Source of the DNA: Rheinheimera texasensis DSM 17496
Lineage (GTDB): Bacteria > Pseudomonadota > Gammaproteobacteria > Enterobacterales > Alteromonadaceae
Direction of reading: 5' to 3'
NCBI RefSeq assembly: GCF_000711985.1
Contig: NZ_KL544006.1
Coordinates: 366,179-430,178 of the forward strand
Length of the DNA: 64,000 bases
Both the position numbers and the translations under genes were made by a program. The notes under the pieces are model-generated. The model ran no database searches, had not been told where the DNA came from, and was given only the letters and a program-made list of their open reading frames with translations. Below, in pieces: positions 38,062 to 48,374 of this stretch (the stretch's first letter is position 1; the number at the start of each line of letters is the position of its first letter).

Positions 38062-38862
38062 TTAACTCAGCAGTTGCAGCGCTTGTTCAGACTGCACACG
38101 ACCTTGCGCAGCCACTGCGATGCCGGCTTGCTCACGGATTTGGCTTTGTACCAGCTCAGTGCTTGCTTTGGCATAATCCAAATCAGCAATACGGCTAATC
38201 GCTGCCTGCTCATTGACGTTTTGGTTCGACAGATTCCGTGCTGCGGATGTCAGCGCATTGGCTGTGGCACCAATATCAGTACGTTGATTATCGATTTGCG
38301 TTGTCGAGCTTTTCACTACAGCTAAGGCTTTTTCAACGCCATCCGCCTGAGTCAAATCAATGGTGAAAACTCCACCATCCTGCAGTTGTTTGGTCAGATC
38401 GCTGGTTTTAAGGGTTAGCTGTGCTTTTTCGCCACCGAGTGCAATGCTGCCGTCGGCTGAAAACAACTTTTTCCCGGCAAATTCAGTGTTGGCAATCTGG
38501 TCTTTGATACCGGCGGTAATAGCATTGACCTGCTTTTGCAGCGCAGCTTTATCGTCGGCATTGAGGATACCACTGCCCGCCTGAGCGGCCAGCCGGCCAA
38601 TTTCATTCAGGCCGTCGGTGACACCTTGTAAGGATTGATCCGCCAGATTCGCCAGCGACAAACCATCATACAAGTTTTGCTCAGTCTGAAGAGTGCCGGA
38701 GTTCTGCGCGGTCAGCCGGTTGGCGATTTGCAGGCCTGCGGCGTCATCAGCGGCTGAGTTAATACGTTTAGCGGACGCGAGCTTTTTCAGCCGGTCGTCC
38801 TGCTCCGCCTGATTCAGGCGCAGCAATGTATCGTTTAGAGATGAAGTACTACCGATATTCAT
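38062..38862 (-). CDS. Divergent flagellin
   Basis: Filament-type protein. ATG 38862 has AGGAAG upstream; the ATG-less extension to 38880 is not needed. It has 266 residues. The N-terminal D0/D1 signature is partly kept: RINSAADDAAGLQIANRLTA (residues about 34-53) matches flagellins strictly, but the usual INTNxxSL opening and RLSSG are replaced by NIGSTSSLNDTLLRL and KLASAK. The C-terminus (DYAKASTELVQSQIREQAGI ... LQLLS) has the heptad pattern of flagellin D0 but not the common QAGxSVLAQAN. It may be a minor or specialised filament protein. Adjacent pse genes suggest glycosylation. Confidence 0.85.
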   Translation of the reverse strand: MNIGSTSSLNDTLLRLNQAEQDDRLKKLASAKRINSAADDAAGLQIANRLTAQNSGTLQTEQNLYDGLSLANLADQSLQGVTDGLNEIGRLAAQAGSGILNADDKAALQKQVNAITAGIKDQIANTEFAGKKLFSADGSIALGGEKAQLTLKTSDLTKQLQDGGVFTIDLTQADGVEKALAVVKSSTTQIDNQRTDIGATANALTSAARNLSNQNVNEQAAISRIADLDYAKASTELVQSQIREQAGIAVAAQGRVQSEQALQLLS

Positions 38863-38904
38863 CACATCTTCCTCCAACACTGGGCGTTGCTTCAGTCTAC
38901 GCGA

Positions 38905-38931
38905 ATATAGCGAATGTCCGCAAAGTCTTTA
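38905..38931 (-). promoter_or_regulatory. Sigma-28-like promoter of the flagellin gene
   Basis: The minus strand has TAAAGACT (38924-38931), an 11-base spacer and CGCTATAT (38905-38912), compared with the TAAAGTTT-N11-GCCGATAA consensus. The -35 part and spacing fit; the -10 part matches at only 4 of 8 positions. It lies 43 bases before the start codon. Confidence 0.5.
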
Positions 38932-39028
38932 CCGGATATTTTTCGTACAATTTGAGTTTGTCACAACCAGCCTTCCACGGAACAAGGCTAACACCTTTAA
39001 CTACAAGGATTTTTTATTGATGGAATAA

Positions 39029-41244
<2,216 letters not shown>

Positions 41245-41247
41245 GCG

Positions 41248-41949
41248 ATGAAGGTTGCGATTATTCCGGCCCGGGGCGGCAGCAAACGCATTCCGCGCAA
41301 AAATATCCGCCTGTTTAACGGAAAACCGATGTTGGCCTGGTCTGTGGAGACCGCGCTGCAAAGCGGCGTCTTTGACCGGGTGATTGTGTCGACGGACGAT
41401 GCGGAGATCGCTGACGTCGCGCGCGCCTTTGGTGCTGAAGTGCCATTTATGCGCCCGGCCACGCTGGCAGATGACCACACCGGCACCAGTGCAGTCGTAC
41501 GCCATGCTGCGCAGTGGCTGTCAGAACGCGAACAAGTGACTCTGGTTGGCTGTATCTACGCAACAGCACCATTATTATGCCCTGAAGATCTCTCGCAGGC
41601 CGCGGCAGCACTCGCAGAAAATCCTGCGCTGAAATTTGTCTTCTCCGGTTGCCGCTTCAGCTTCCCTATTCAGCGCGCCTTGTATCGCAATGCACAAGGT
41701 CAGGTTGAACCTGTACAACCGGATGCTATGCCAAAACGCTCGCAGGATTTACCTGAAACCTTCCACGATGCCGGCCAGTTTTATCTCGGTAGCGCTGAGG
41801 CCTGGCTAAGCGGCGCACCAATGTTTGCCGCGCATAGTTATCTGCAGGAACTGCCGCAGCACCGGGTACAGGACATCGATACTGAAGCCGACTGGCAACG
41901 GGCAGAACTGTTACAGCAACTGTTAATACAACAAAACCGGAGTCGCTGA
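41248..41949 (+). CDS. pseF: PseF, pseudaminic acid cytidylyltransferase
   Basis: Final activation step, forming CMP-pseudaminic acid. It has 233 residues of the CMP-NeuNAc synthetase family: the nucleotide-binding N-terminus IPARGGSKRIPRKNIRLFNGKPML, then IVSTDDAEIADVARAFGAEV and HDAGQFYLGSAEAW. Starts 3 bases after pseC with a GTGAG ribosome site and overlaps pseG by one base. Confidence 0.94.
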   Translation: MKVAIIPARGGSKRIPRKNIRLFNGKPMLAWSVETALQSGVFDRVIVSTDDAEIADVARAFGAEVPFMRPATLADDHTGTSAVVRHAAQWLSEREQVTLVGCIYATAPLLCPEDLSQAAAALAENPALKFVFSGCRFSFPIQRALYRNAQGQVEPVQPDAMPKRSQDLPETFHDAGQFYLGSAEAWLSGAPMFAAHSYLQELPQHRVQDIDTEADWQRAELLQQLLIQQNRSR

Positions 41950-43064
41950 TGCGGCTGCTGTTTCGCACTGATGCTTCCCTGACCATCGGGTCCGGTCACC
42001 TGATGCGTTGCCTGACGCTTGCGCGTGCCCTGCGAGTGAAAGGCCACAAGATTTGGTTTGCCTGCAGGCAGCACCCCGGCCATATGCTGAGTGTGCTCGA
42101 GGCTGAAGGTTTTCCAACGCTGACACTCGCTGAATTATCTACGCCGCCAGAACACGGTTATGCCGCCTGGTTGGGGGCCACTGAAGCGGAAGATGCGTCG
42201 GCTCTGCAACAGGTGATTGCACTGATGCCAGAGCTCGCTGGCCACCGCTTTGACTGGCTGGTCGTCGACCACTACGGCCTTGGCGCTAAATTCTGTGCGG
42301 CGATGCGTCCGGGTTGCCGGGCAATTTTACATATCGACGATTTAGCCAACCGGCACTATGACTGCGACCTGCTGCTGGATCAGAACCTGTTGCCGGATCT
42401 CAACAGCCGTTACGACGGCTTGCTACCAACGCCATGCCGGGCTTTGCTCGGACCACAATGGGCGTTATTGCGACCGGAATTTGCGGCATTCCACACTGCC
42501 GACCGACAATTCCCGGCACAGTTTAGCGCGCAACTTCCAGCCCGGCTGCTGATCTTTTTCGGTGGCACGGATGGCGACAATTTAAGCAACATCGCAATTA
42601 ATGCGTTGAAGCAACTTCAGGAACCGAATTGGCTGGCCGATATCGTGATCGGTCAGGCCAACCCGCACCGTCTGTTGTTGCAGCAACTTTGTGCACAGGA
42701 CCGGCGTCTGACCCTGCACATACAGACGCCAGGGATGGCCGGGCTGATGGCAGCTGCGGATTTAATGATTGGCGCCGGCGGCGCCACCCACTGGGAGCGC
42801 GCCTGTCTGGGCTTACCCGCAGTGGTTGTGGCGCTGGCGGACAATCAACTGGCGACCACCGCCTACATGGCAAGCCTAGGCGCTTGCGTGGATTTGGGCG
42901 TTGCCAGCACCTTGGACAGTAGTAGTCTGGCGTCAATAGTCGACTATCTGTTGGCGCAGCCGGAGCGCCGACGCCAGATGTCTGCGACCGCCAGTCAACT
43001 GGTGCCCGCCGGCGGTGGTGTAGCAAAGCTTATTGCACTGCTGGAAACAGGCTCAGACTCCTGA
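41949..43064 (+). CDS. pseG: PseG, UDP-sugar hydrolase of pseudaminic acid pathway
   Basis: Removes UDP from the pathway's 2,4-diacetamido-altrose intermediate. It has 371 residues, GT-B like (MurG-related). Recognised by RTDASLTIGSGHLMRCLTLA at the N-terminus, containing the catalytic His (SGHLMR), LVVDHYGLGAKFCAA, HIDDLANRHYDCDLLLDQN and the C-terminal GAGGATHWERACLGLP. It shares one base with the pseF stop codon. Confidence 0.94.
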   Translation: MRLLFRTDASLTIGSGHLMRCLTLARALRVKGHKIWFACRQHPGHMLSVLEAEGFPTLTLAELSTPPEHGYAAWLGATEAEDASALQQVIALMPELAGHRFDWLVVDHYGLGAKFCAAMRPGCRAILHIDDLANRHYDCDLLLDQNLLPDLNSRYDGLLPTPCRALLGPQWALLRPEFAAFHTADRQFPAQFSAQLPARLLIFFGGTDGDNLSNIAINALKQLQEPNWLADIVIGQANPHRLLLQQLCAQDRRLTLHIQTPGMAGLMAAADLMIGAGGATHWERACLGLPAVVVALADNQLATTAYMASLGACVDLGVASTLDSSSLASIVDYLLAQPERRRQMSATASQLVPAGGGVAKLIALLETGSDS

Positions 43065-43098
43065 CAACAACCAATAATCAACCAACGGAACAGCGGAC

Positions 43099-44160
43099 AT
43101 GACCAAAGCTGAGAATATTCAACTGGGCTCTTACCAGCTGGGTGCCGGGCAAGCCCCTTTTATCATCGCCGAGCTTTCCGGCAATCACGATCAGTCGCTG
43201 GATAAAGCCTTAGCCATGGTCGATGCAGCCGCTGCCGCTGGCGCCCATGCGATTAAATTGCAAACCTATACCGCAGATACCATGACCCTCGACATCGACA
43301 GCGGTGATTTTTTTATTGATAACCCGGACAGTCTCTGGTTCGGCCAAAGCCTCTATAAACTGTACCAAATCGCTAATACGCCGTGGGACTGGCACGCACC
43401 TATCTTCGAGCGCGCCAAAGCCCTCGGCCTAGTGGCGTTTAGTACGCCATTTGATTTGACTGCAGTGGATTTCCTCGAAACATTGCAGGTGCCCTGCTAC
43501 AAAATCGCTTCCTTTGAAAACACTGACCATGCCCTGCTCGCTGCCGTAGCGCGCACCGGCAAACCGGTGATCATGTCCACCGGCATGGCAAGCCAGAGCG
43601 AGCTGGCTGAGGCCGTTGAAGTACTGCGTGCTCATGGCTGTAAAGACCTGATCCTGCTCAAATGCACCAGCAATTATCCGGCTGAACCGATCGACGCCAA
43701 CCTACGCACTATCCCGCATTTAGCTGAACTTTTTCAGTGCCAGGCTGGTTTATCCGACCACTGCACCGGAATTGGCGTCGCAGTCGCCGCCGTCGCTTTA
43801 GGCGCGACTGTGATTGAAAAACACTTTGTGCTGGACCGCTGCGAAGGTGGCGTCGATGCCGAATTTTCGCTGGAACCGGCAGAATTAAAAATGCTGGTCG
43901 ATGAAACCCGTCGCGCCCAGCTGGCGCTGGGTACCGTACATTATGGCGTCACCAGCAAAGAAGTGGCTTCACGCCGGCATCGTCGCTCCTTATACATTTC
44001 GATGGATTTAAAAGCCGGTGATGTGCTGAGCACTGACAATGTGCGTTCAATTCGGCCTGGCCTTGGTCTTGCACCTAAATACCTACCAATGGTACTGGGC
44101 AAAACCGTCAAAACCGACGTCGCGCGCGGCACAGCGCTGAGCTGGAATTTATTGGCATGA
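43099..44160 (+). CDS. pseI: PseI, pseudaminic acid synthase
   Basis: Condenses 2,4-diacetamido-2,4,6-trideoxy-altrose with phosphoenolpyruvate. It has 353 residues: a NeuB TIM barrel (AELSGNHDQSLDKALAMVDA, AIKLQTYTADTMTLD, KIASFENTD, LLKCTSNYPAEP, GLSDHCTGIGVAVAAV, VIEKHFVLDR) and a C-terminal antifreeze-like SAF domain (RRSLYISMDLKAGDVLSTDN). It follows pseG by 34 bases and overlaps pseH (ATGA). Confidence 0.96.
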   Translation: MTKAENIQLGSYQLGAGQAPFIIAELSGNHDQSLDKALAMVDAAAAAGAHAIKLQTYTADTMTLDIDSGDFFIDNPDSLWFGQSLYKLYQIANTPWDWHAPIFERAKALGLVAFSTPFDLTAVDFLETLQVPCYKIASFENTDHALLAAVARTGKPVIMSTGMASQSELAEAVEVLRAHGCKDLILLKCTSNYPAEPIDANLRTIPHLAELFQCQAGLSDHCTGIGVAVAAVALGATVIEKHFVLDRCEGGVDAEFSLEPAELKMLVDETRRAQLALGTVHYGVTSKEVASRRHRRSLYISMDLKAGDVLSTDNVRSIRPGLGLAPKYLPMVLGKTVKTDVARGTALSWNLLA

Positions 44161-44726
44161 CACCGGTAGAACCAATTGCCGCTTATGGCGTGGTGCTAAC
44201 GCCGGTCACTACTGATGATTTAGCCTTGCTGCGGCAATGGCGCAATCGGCCTGATATCAGTGCGCAGATGCTGGACCAGCGCCAGATAACCGAAGCCGAC
44301 CAACAACGCTGGTATGAACGCGTTCAGCCAGATGCCAGTCAGCAGCATTTTGTCATCCGCTATAAAAACGACGCGGTCGGCGCCTGTAATCTGAAACAGC
44401 CTGAGGGCCAGCCTGTTTCTGGCAGTGCAGTACTGGAAAGCGGTTTTTATCTGGCAGACCCGCGTTTTAGGGGCTCTATGCTGGCGTTTTTTCCGGCGCT
44501 TGCGCTCAATCAGTTTTGCTTTAAAACGCTTGGCTGTACGACACTGCTGGCACATGTCAAACTGGACAATAGCGCAGCCCTGCGCTTTAACCAGCAGCTG
44601 GGTTATCAGAGCACAGTGCAACGAGAGTTCAGCACTGCAGCTGGCCCGGTTGTTTTGCAGCAGATGCAGCTTGACCTGGCCGGATTTACCGCAGCAACCA
44701 GCCGGTTTGCCCGCTTTACCCGTTAA
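44157..44726 (+). CDS. pseH: PseH-like GNAT N-acetyltransferase
   Basis: Probable N-acetyltransferase acting on the 4-amino sugar made by PseC. It has 189 residues with the GNAT pattern: VTTDDLALLRQWRN at the N-terminus, FVIRYKNDAVGACNLKQ, ESGFYLADPRFRGSMLAFF and LAHVKLDNSAALRFNQQLGY, which holds the usual asparagine. In the pathway this step falls between PseC and PseG. Although gene order puts it last, the ATGA overlap with pseI makes it part of the operon. Confidence 0.85.
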   Translation: MTPVEPIAAYGVVLTPVTTDDLALLRQWRNRPDISAQMLDQRQITEADQQRWYERVQPDASQQHFVIRYKNDAVGACNLKQPEGQPVSGSAVLESGFYLADPRFRGSMLAFFPALALNQFCFKTLGCTTLLAHVKLDNSAALRFNQQLGYQSTVQREFSTAAGPVVLQQMQLDLAGFTAATSRFARFTR

Positions 44727-44748
44727 CAGCCAACCTGTGGAGATGCGT

Positions 44749-44808
44749 ATGCAATATCAAAAATTACAGCAAAGCAACCACAACGAGCTGCAGCAGGCCT
44801 TTGTATGA
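44749..44808 (+). pseudogene. Relic of an acyl carrier protein N-terminus
   Basis: A 19-codon frame (MQYQKLQQSNHNELQQAFV) has a proper GGAG ribosome site 6 bases upstream and ends in an ATGA overlap with the next frame. The ending ELQQAFV resembles the first helix of acyl carrier proteins found in nonulosonate and flagellin-glycosylation loci; the rest, including the phosphopantetheine serine, is missing. The similarity is short, so the identification is tentative. Confidence 0.4.
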
Positions 44809-45053
44809 CGAATTCGGCACCTAGACTTATTACATTCACCTCGAGCGCCAATATGATGCAGGGCAACAACCTTGCTTCGACCAAACCCAGTCCTCTGGCG
44901 ACGTCACTTACGCTGGATGTTAACGCCACTTTTTTATTTTACCTGTCGGGCATTGCTAAGTGCCTGAGCGCTGCGGTTGCCTTTATATATACGGACGCCG
45001 CAGGCTGTGTCCCAGCCAAGCAGATGACTATTGAAGGTGGTCTGGTGTTATGA
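44805..45053 (+). pseudogene. Relic of an SDR ketoreductase
   Basis: The 82-codon frame looks like a condensed short-chain dehydrogenase. PRLITFTSSANMMQG resembles the RIIxISS strand with its catalytic Ser, ASTKPSPLATSLTLDVN resembles the YxxSKaal...slAlDv helix without the Tyr, and CLSAAVAFIYTDAAGCVPAK followed by QMTIEGGLVL matches the C-terminal VAFLaSDaAgyitGq...vdGG of the family. The Rossmann N-terminus and the Tyr are gone; an intact enzyme has about 240-250 residues. ATGA overlaps remain at both ends, so it may still be translated and keep the ligase coupled. Confidence 0.55.
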
Positions 45054-46480
45054 GTCTGCACTTCGCGAAAAATCTGGAACGATTTGGCGAACAAACCGCG
45101 TTATTACTGCCCAACGGCACTGCGATTAGCTATCTGAAACTAGCGCAGCTGGCCGATCATTACGCACAACGTTTTGTCCAGTTTGACGTCTGGCCGCACC
45201 AAGCCTGCGCTTTGCAGTGCCGCAACAACCTCACGACGATAGTCGCCTATCTGTGCTGTTTACGCCACCAGCGGCCTTTGTTATTACTGGACCCTAACCT
45301 GCCGCAAAGCCAGCTGGATCTGTTGGTCCGCCAGCTCGAAATTGCCGTGCTGATTGATGATTTAGGAACGATGCGGCGGGTCAGCGCCAGTGCCTTTCGT
45401 ACCCGGCCTGATCTGGCATTATTACTCAGCACTTCAGGGAGCACTGGCGACCCGAAAAGTGTGATGTTGTCGCTGGATAATTTGCACAGTAATGCGCTGG
45501 CCATTTCACGTTATCTGCCGATTCAGATGTCTGATGTCGCCATCACCGCATTGCCGATGCACTATTCCTATGGACTTTCGGTGGTCAACAGCCATTTGCT
45601 ATGTGGCGCGACTGTGTTGTTAAGCGACTATTCGGTGGTTAATAAAGAGTTTTGGCAGCAGATGCGCGATTTTGCAGTCACAAGCCTGGCCGGTGTCGCC
45701 TTTAGCTATAAGATGTTAAAGACCTTGCGATTTGAGCGTTTACCCTTGCCTGCGCTGCGTTATCTGACACAGGCCGGCGGCCCGCTGGATGATGACTTAC
45801 GGCAATATGTGCAGCAGCTGTCGGCACAGAAGCACCTGCCGGTCTATCTGATGTACGGTCAGACGGAAGCGACAGCTCGGATTGCCTGGCTGCGGCCTGA
45901 GTATCTGGCTGATCACGCCGATTGTATTGGTGAAGCTATCCCTGGTGGCAATTTAATGTTGCGCGAGGTGCAAAGCCGCGCCGTCATTACTGAGGCCGAT
46001 ACCGAAGGCGAACTTTGCTATCAGGGACCGAATGTAATGCTGGATTATGCGCAAAACTCCGGAGATTTGCGCTCGACCGATAAACTCAGTGAGTTGGCAA
46101 CCGGAGATCTGGCGATACGGCTACCAAACGGGCTCTATAAAATCACTGGCCGGTTAAAACGGATGCTGAAACTACAGGGTAAACGCCTGCAACTCGACCA
46201 GCTCGAACAACTGCTGCAGCGTGAGCACTGGCAAACAGTCTGTACCGGCCGCGATGACTTTTTAGTGGTCGCAGTGATAGACGCCAATGCCGAATCCAGC
46301 GCCGCAAATATTGTCAGCACCTATCTGCAACAAAGTCTGCAACTCCATCCCAGTTTATTTAAAGTACTTTTAGTAAGGGACATTCCTTATACCAGTAACG
46401 GTAAAGTGCATTATCAGGCCTTGCAGCGTATCGCCAGTGGAGAGACCTTCACCGAAGGCCCGGGCGGGAGTTCACATTGA
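45050..46480 (+). CDS. AMP-forming acyl/aryl ligase
   Basis: ANL-superfamily enzyme that adenylates a carboxylic acid and transfers it to CoA or a carrier protein. It has 476 residues, shorter than acetyl-CoA synthetase (about 650). The phosphate loop STSGSTGDPKS is at 127-137, YLMYGQTEATARI supplies the A5 motif, GELCYQGPNVMLDYA and TGDLAIRLPNGLYKITGRLKR the A7-A8 motifs and TSNGKVHY the C-terminal catalytic Lys. Directly downstream of the pse genes and of carrier-protein and ketoreductase relics, it was probably part of an N- or O-acylation module for the nonulosonic acid. The acyl substrate cannot be inferred. Confidence 0.85.
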   Translation: MSLHFAKNLERFGEQTALLLPNGTAISYLKLAQLADHYAQRFVQFDVWPHQACALQCRNNLTTIVAYLCCLRHQRPLLLLDPNLPQSQLDLLVRQLEIAVLIDDLGTMRRVSASAFRTRPDLALLLSTSGSTGDPKSVMLSLDNLHSNALAISRYLPIQMSDVAITALPMHYSYGLSVVNSHLLCGATVLLSDYSVVNKEFWQQMRDFAVTSLAGVAFSYKMLKTLRFERLPLPALRYLTQAGGPLDDDLRQYVQQLSAQKHLPVYLMYGQTEATARIAWLRPEYLADHADCIGEAIPGGNLMLREVQSRAVITEADTEGELCYQGPNVMLDYAQNSGDLRSTDKLSELATGDLAIRLPNGLYKITGRLKRMLKLQGKRLQLDQLEQLLQREHWQTVCTGRDDFLVVAVIDANAESSAANIVSTYLQQSLQLHPSLFKVLLVRDIPYTSNGKVHYQALQRIASGETFTEGPGGSSH

Positions 46481-46544
46481 AATGGGCTGGCCAGTACCTG
46501 GTCCATGCATTGAGCCAGCAGATCCGCGTCAGCTGAACAGCATG

Positions 46545-47948
46545 TCAGCGCAGTTGTTCGATATAGCTCACCAACGCGGGTGTGGCGACATCAGTATTGA
46601 TGGCAAACTTCTCCCGCAGTAAACGTCGTTTTTCACTGTGTTGGTCTTGGGTCAGGTTATGTTGCAGCGCCTGACATAAGTCAGCAAAATCGGTCGCGAC
46701 GTCGCCGGCAATAAAATCTTCACTGTCGATCAGGAACTGGCCACGCACTTGCCGGTACTCTGCAAGATCGTACATAAAATGGATGATTGGCCGGTCGACG
46801 CCAAGAAAATCAAAAGCGACGGAGGAGTAATCCGTGAGCAGCAGGTCGGCGTCTGCCAGCCAGGGATACACATTGCGCCGGCCCGGGTAATGAAAAATAG
46901 CCGCGCAATCAGGCTGCGCACGCAGCTCGTCAAACGGCGCCAGAAACGGATGGTTTTTTACCACCAGTACTGCACCCAACGCCTGCAACAGCTGGTCAAG
47001 CGCCAGCCAGTCGATGGGCGGCTGGTCTTTACCGTTATCGCGGTAAGTCGGCATATACAGCACCAGTTTACGGCCTTGACGCAGCTGCTGCAGCTGCGCT
47101 GCGCTCAGCGCGTTATACCAACATCTTGCTTCTGAAATCTGCACCAGTGCATCGTTGCGTGGATAACCTAAAGCAAGATAACTGCTCGCTTTGAACATCT
47201 GCGGAAAAACGTGCCGGTTAAACCAGGCCGAACTCGAGACAAAGCAATGGTCCAATACATGCGGAAAATGTTTGTTGCCAGCCAGATATTTAAATGGCAA
47301 CCCATGCCAGAGCTGCACCAGTTTTCGCTGCTGACGCAGTTGATTTAACAGTGGATTGGTCGATTCGTGATCCATCACCACGACCCGGGCACAGCATAAA
47401 TACAGCCATCCCAGCCAGGGATACCGGCACTGCTCCGGATGAAACTCACGATCTGGTTCACGTACAACCAACCGTACTCTGGACCCGATAGCCTGATGAT
47501 AATCAAACGCCACCAGCACATTGCTGTCGACAAATTTTTCTGCGTAATAGACAGTGAAAAGCTGCGGAAATAATAAAGGTAAGCGCTGCAACCGACTCAA
47601 CAGCCGTTGCGACCAGCGCTGGAGCAGCGAAGGTATGCGATAACGCTGATAGTGTTTGCCGTCCGCCTGCAAACACCAGATGCGGTCATTATCAAAGCCA
47701 CGTTCGCACATCCCGGCCGCAATTTGCGGCTGGTAATCACTACGGGCAATTAAAACAGCGTCATAAGGCAGGGCCCGCTCAGCATGATTAATCACATCGA
47801 CACCGGTTTTCAGATTATCGATGATCCCCAACACCTGGACACCAGACGCTGACAACTCCTCAACCAGATGACGCCCTGCCGGATTGTCCGGTGCAACATA
47901 AACTTTGAGTTGTCTGAAATATTCAGGCGGATAACAGCTTGGGGCCAC
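46545..47948 (-). CDS. TagF/TagB-like CDP-glycerol glycerophosphotransferase
   Basis: Predicted peripheral-membrane enzyme transferring glycerol phosphate from CDP-glycerol to a glycan. It has 467 residues. The conserved domain is C-terminal: KLVQLWHGLPFKYLAG (about 225), GYPRNDALV, LYMPTYRDN, and LLTDYSSVAFDFLGVDRPII. It is 9 bases after a CTP:glycerol-3-phosphate cytidylyltransferase gene, which would make the donor. The N-terminal 130 residues are less typical and start PPEYFRQLKVYVAPDNPAGR, perhaps a nucleotide-sugar-type fold. Confidence 0.85.
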   Translation of the reverse strand: MAPSCYPPEYFRQLKVYVAPDNPAGRHLVEELSASGVQVLGIIDNLKTGVDVINHAERALPYDAVLIARSDYQPQIAAGMCERGFDNDRIWCLQADGKHYQRYRIPSLLQRWSQRLLSRLQRLPLLFPQLFTVYYAEKFVDSNVLVAFDYHQAIGSRVRLVVREPDREFHPEQCRYPWLGWLYLCCARVVVMDHESTNPLLNQLRQQRKLVQLWHGLPFKYLAGNKHFPHVLDHCFVSSSAWFNRHVFPQMFKASSYLALGYPRNDALVQISEARCWYNALSAAQLQQLRQGRKLVLYMPTYRDNGKDQPPIDWLALDQLLQALGAVLVVKNHPFLAPFDELRAQPDCAAIFHYPGRRNVYPWLADADLLLTDYSSVAFDFLGVDRPIIHFMYDLAEYRQVRGQFLIDSEDFIAGDVATDFADLCQALQHNLTQDQHSEKRRLLREKFAINTDVATPALVSYIEQLR

Positions 47949-47957
47949 TTGTACCTC

Positions 47958-48374
47958 TTAATCCAAAAAGTCGCGTTTGAGCTGCATAAAAACTTGTATC
48001 GCTTTTTTCAAATCGGTGGATGAAATATTATCGGTTCGCGGCAGATAGACGACTTCACAAAATTCTTGCAGGAAATCGAATTTCCCCTGCCAGTCGTCAC
48101 CAATCACAAATACATCCACGCCCAAGCGCTGCACGTCGGTGATTTTTTGCTCCCAACAGGTTTCAGCAATCACCTCATCAACAAACCGCACACTGCGTAA
48201 TAATTCAACCCGATGCTCAAATGGCATTAAGGTAGTTTTGCCCTTGCCGGCATTAAATTCATCGGTGGACACCGCGACAATCAATTTGTCGCCCAACGAT
48301 TTAGCGCGTTTCAGCAGATTCAAATGACCAATGTGGAATAAATCAAAGGTGCCGTAAGTGATGACTGTTTTCAT
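47958..48374 (-). CDS. tagD: Glycerol-3-phosphate cytidylyltransferase (TagD-like)
   Basis: Makes CDP-glycerol from CTP and glycerol-3-phosphate. It has 138 residues of the usual length: TYGTFDLFHIGHLNLLKRAK with the HxGH catalytic motif, and the C-terminal NISSTDLKK (ISST-type) motif. It overlaps the preceding glycosyltransferase (ATGA), and the glycerophosphotransferase follows. Such a pair is common in Gram-positive teichoic acid loci and less so in Gram-negatives. Confidence 0.9.
   Translation of the reverse strand: MKTVITYGTFDLFHIGHLNLLKRAKSLGDKLIVAVSTDEFNAGKGKTTLMPFEHRVELLRSVRFVDEVIAETCWEQKITDVQRLGVDVFVIGDDWQGKFDFLQEFCEVVYLPRTDNISSTDLKKAIQVFMQLKRDFLD

Noticed and set aside
42598-43026. 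142-codon minus-strand frame opposite pseG
   Set aside because: Arg/Pro-rich antisense of a well-conserved enzyme, with no upstream signals.
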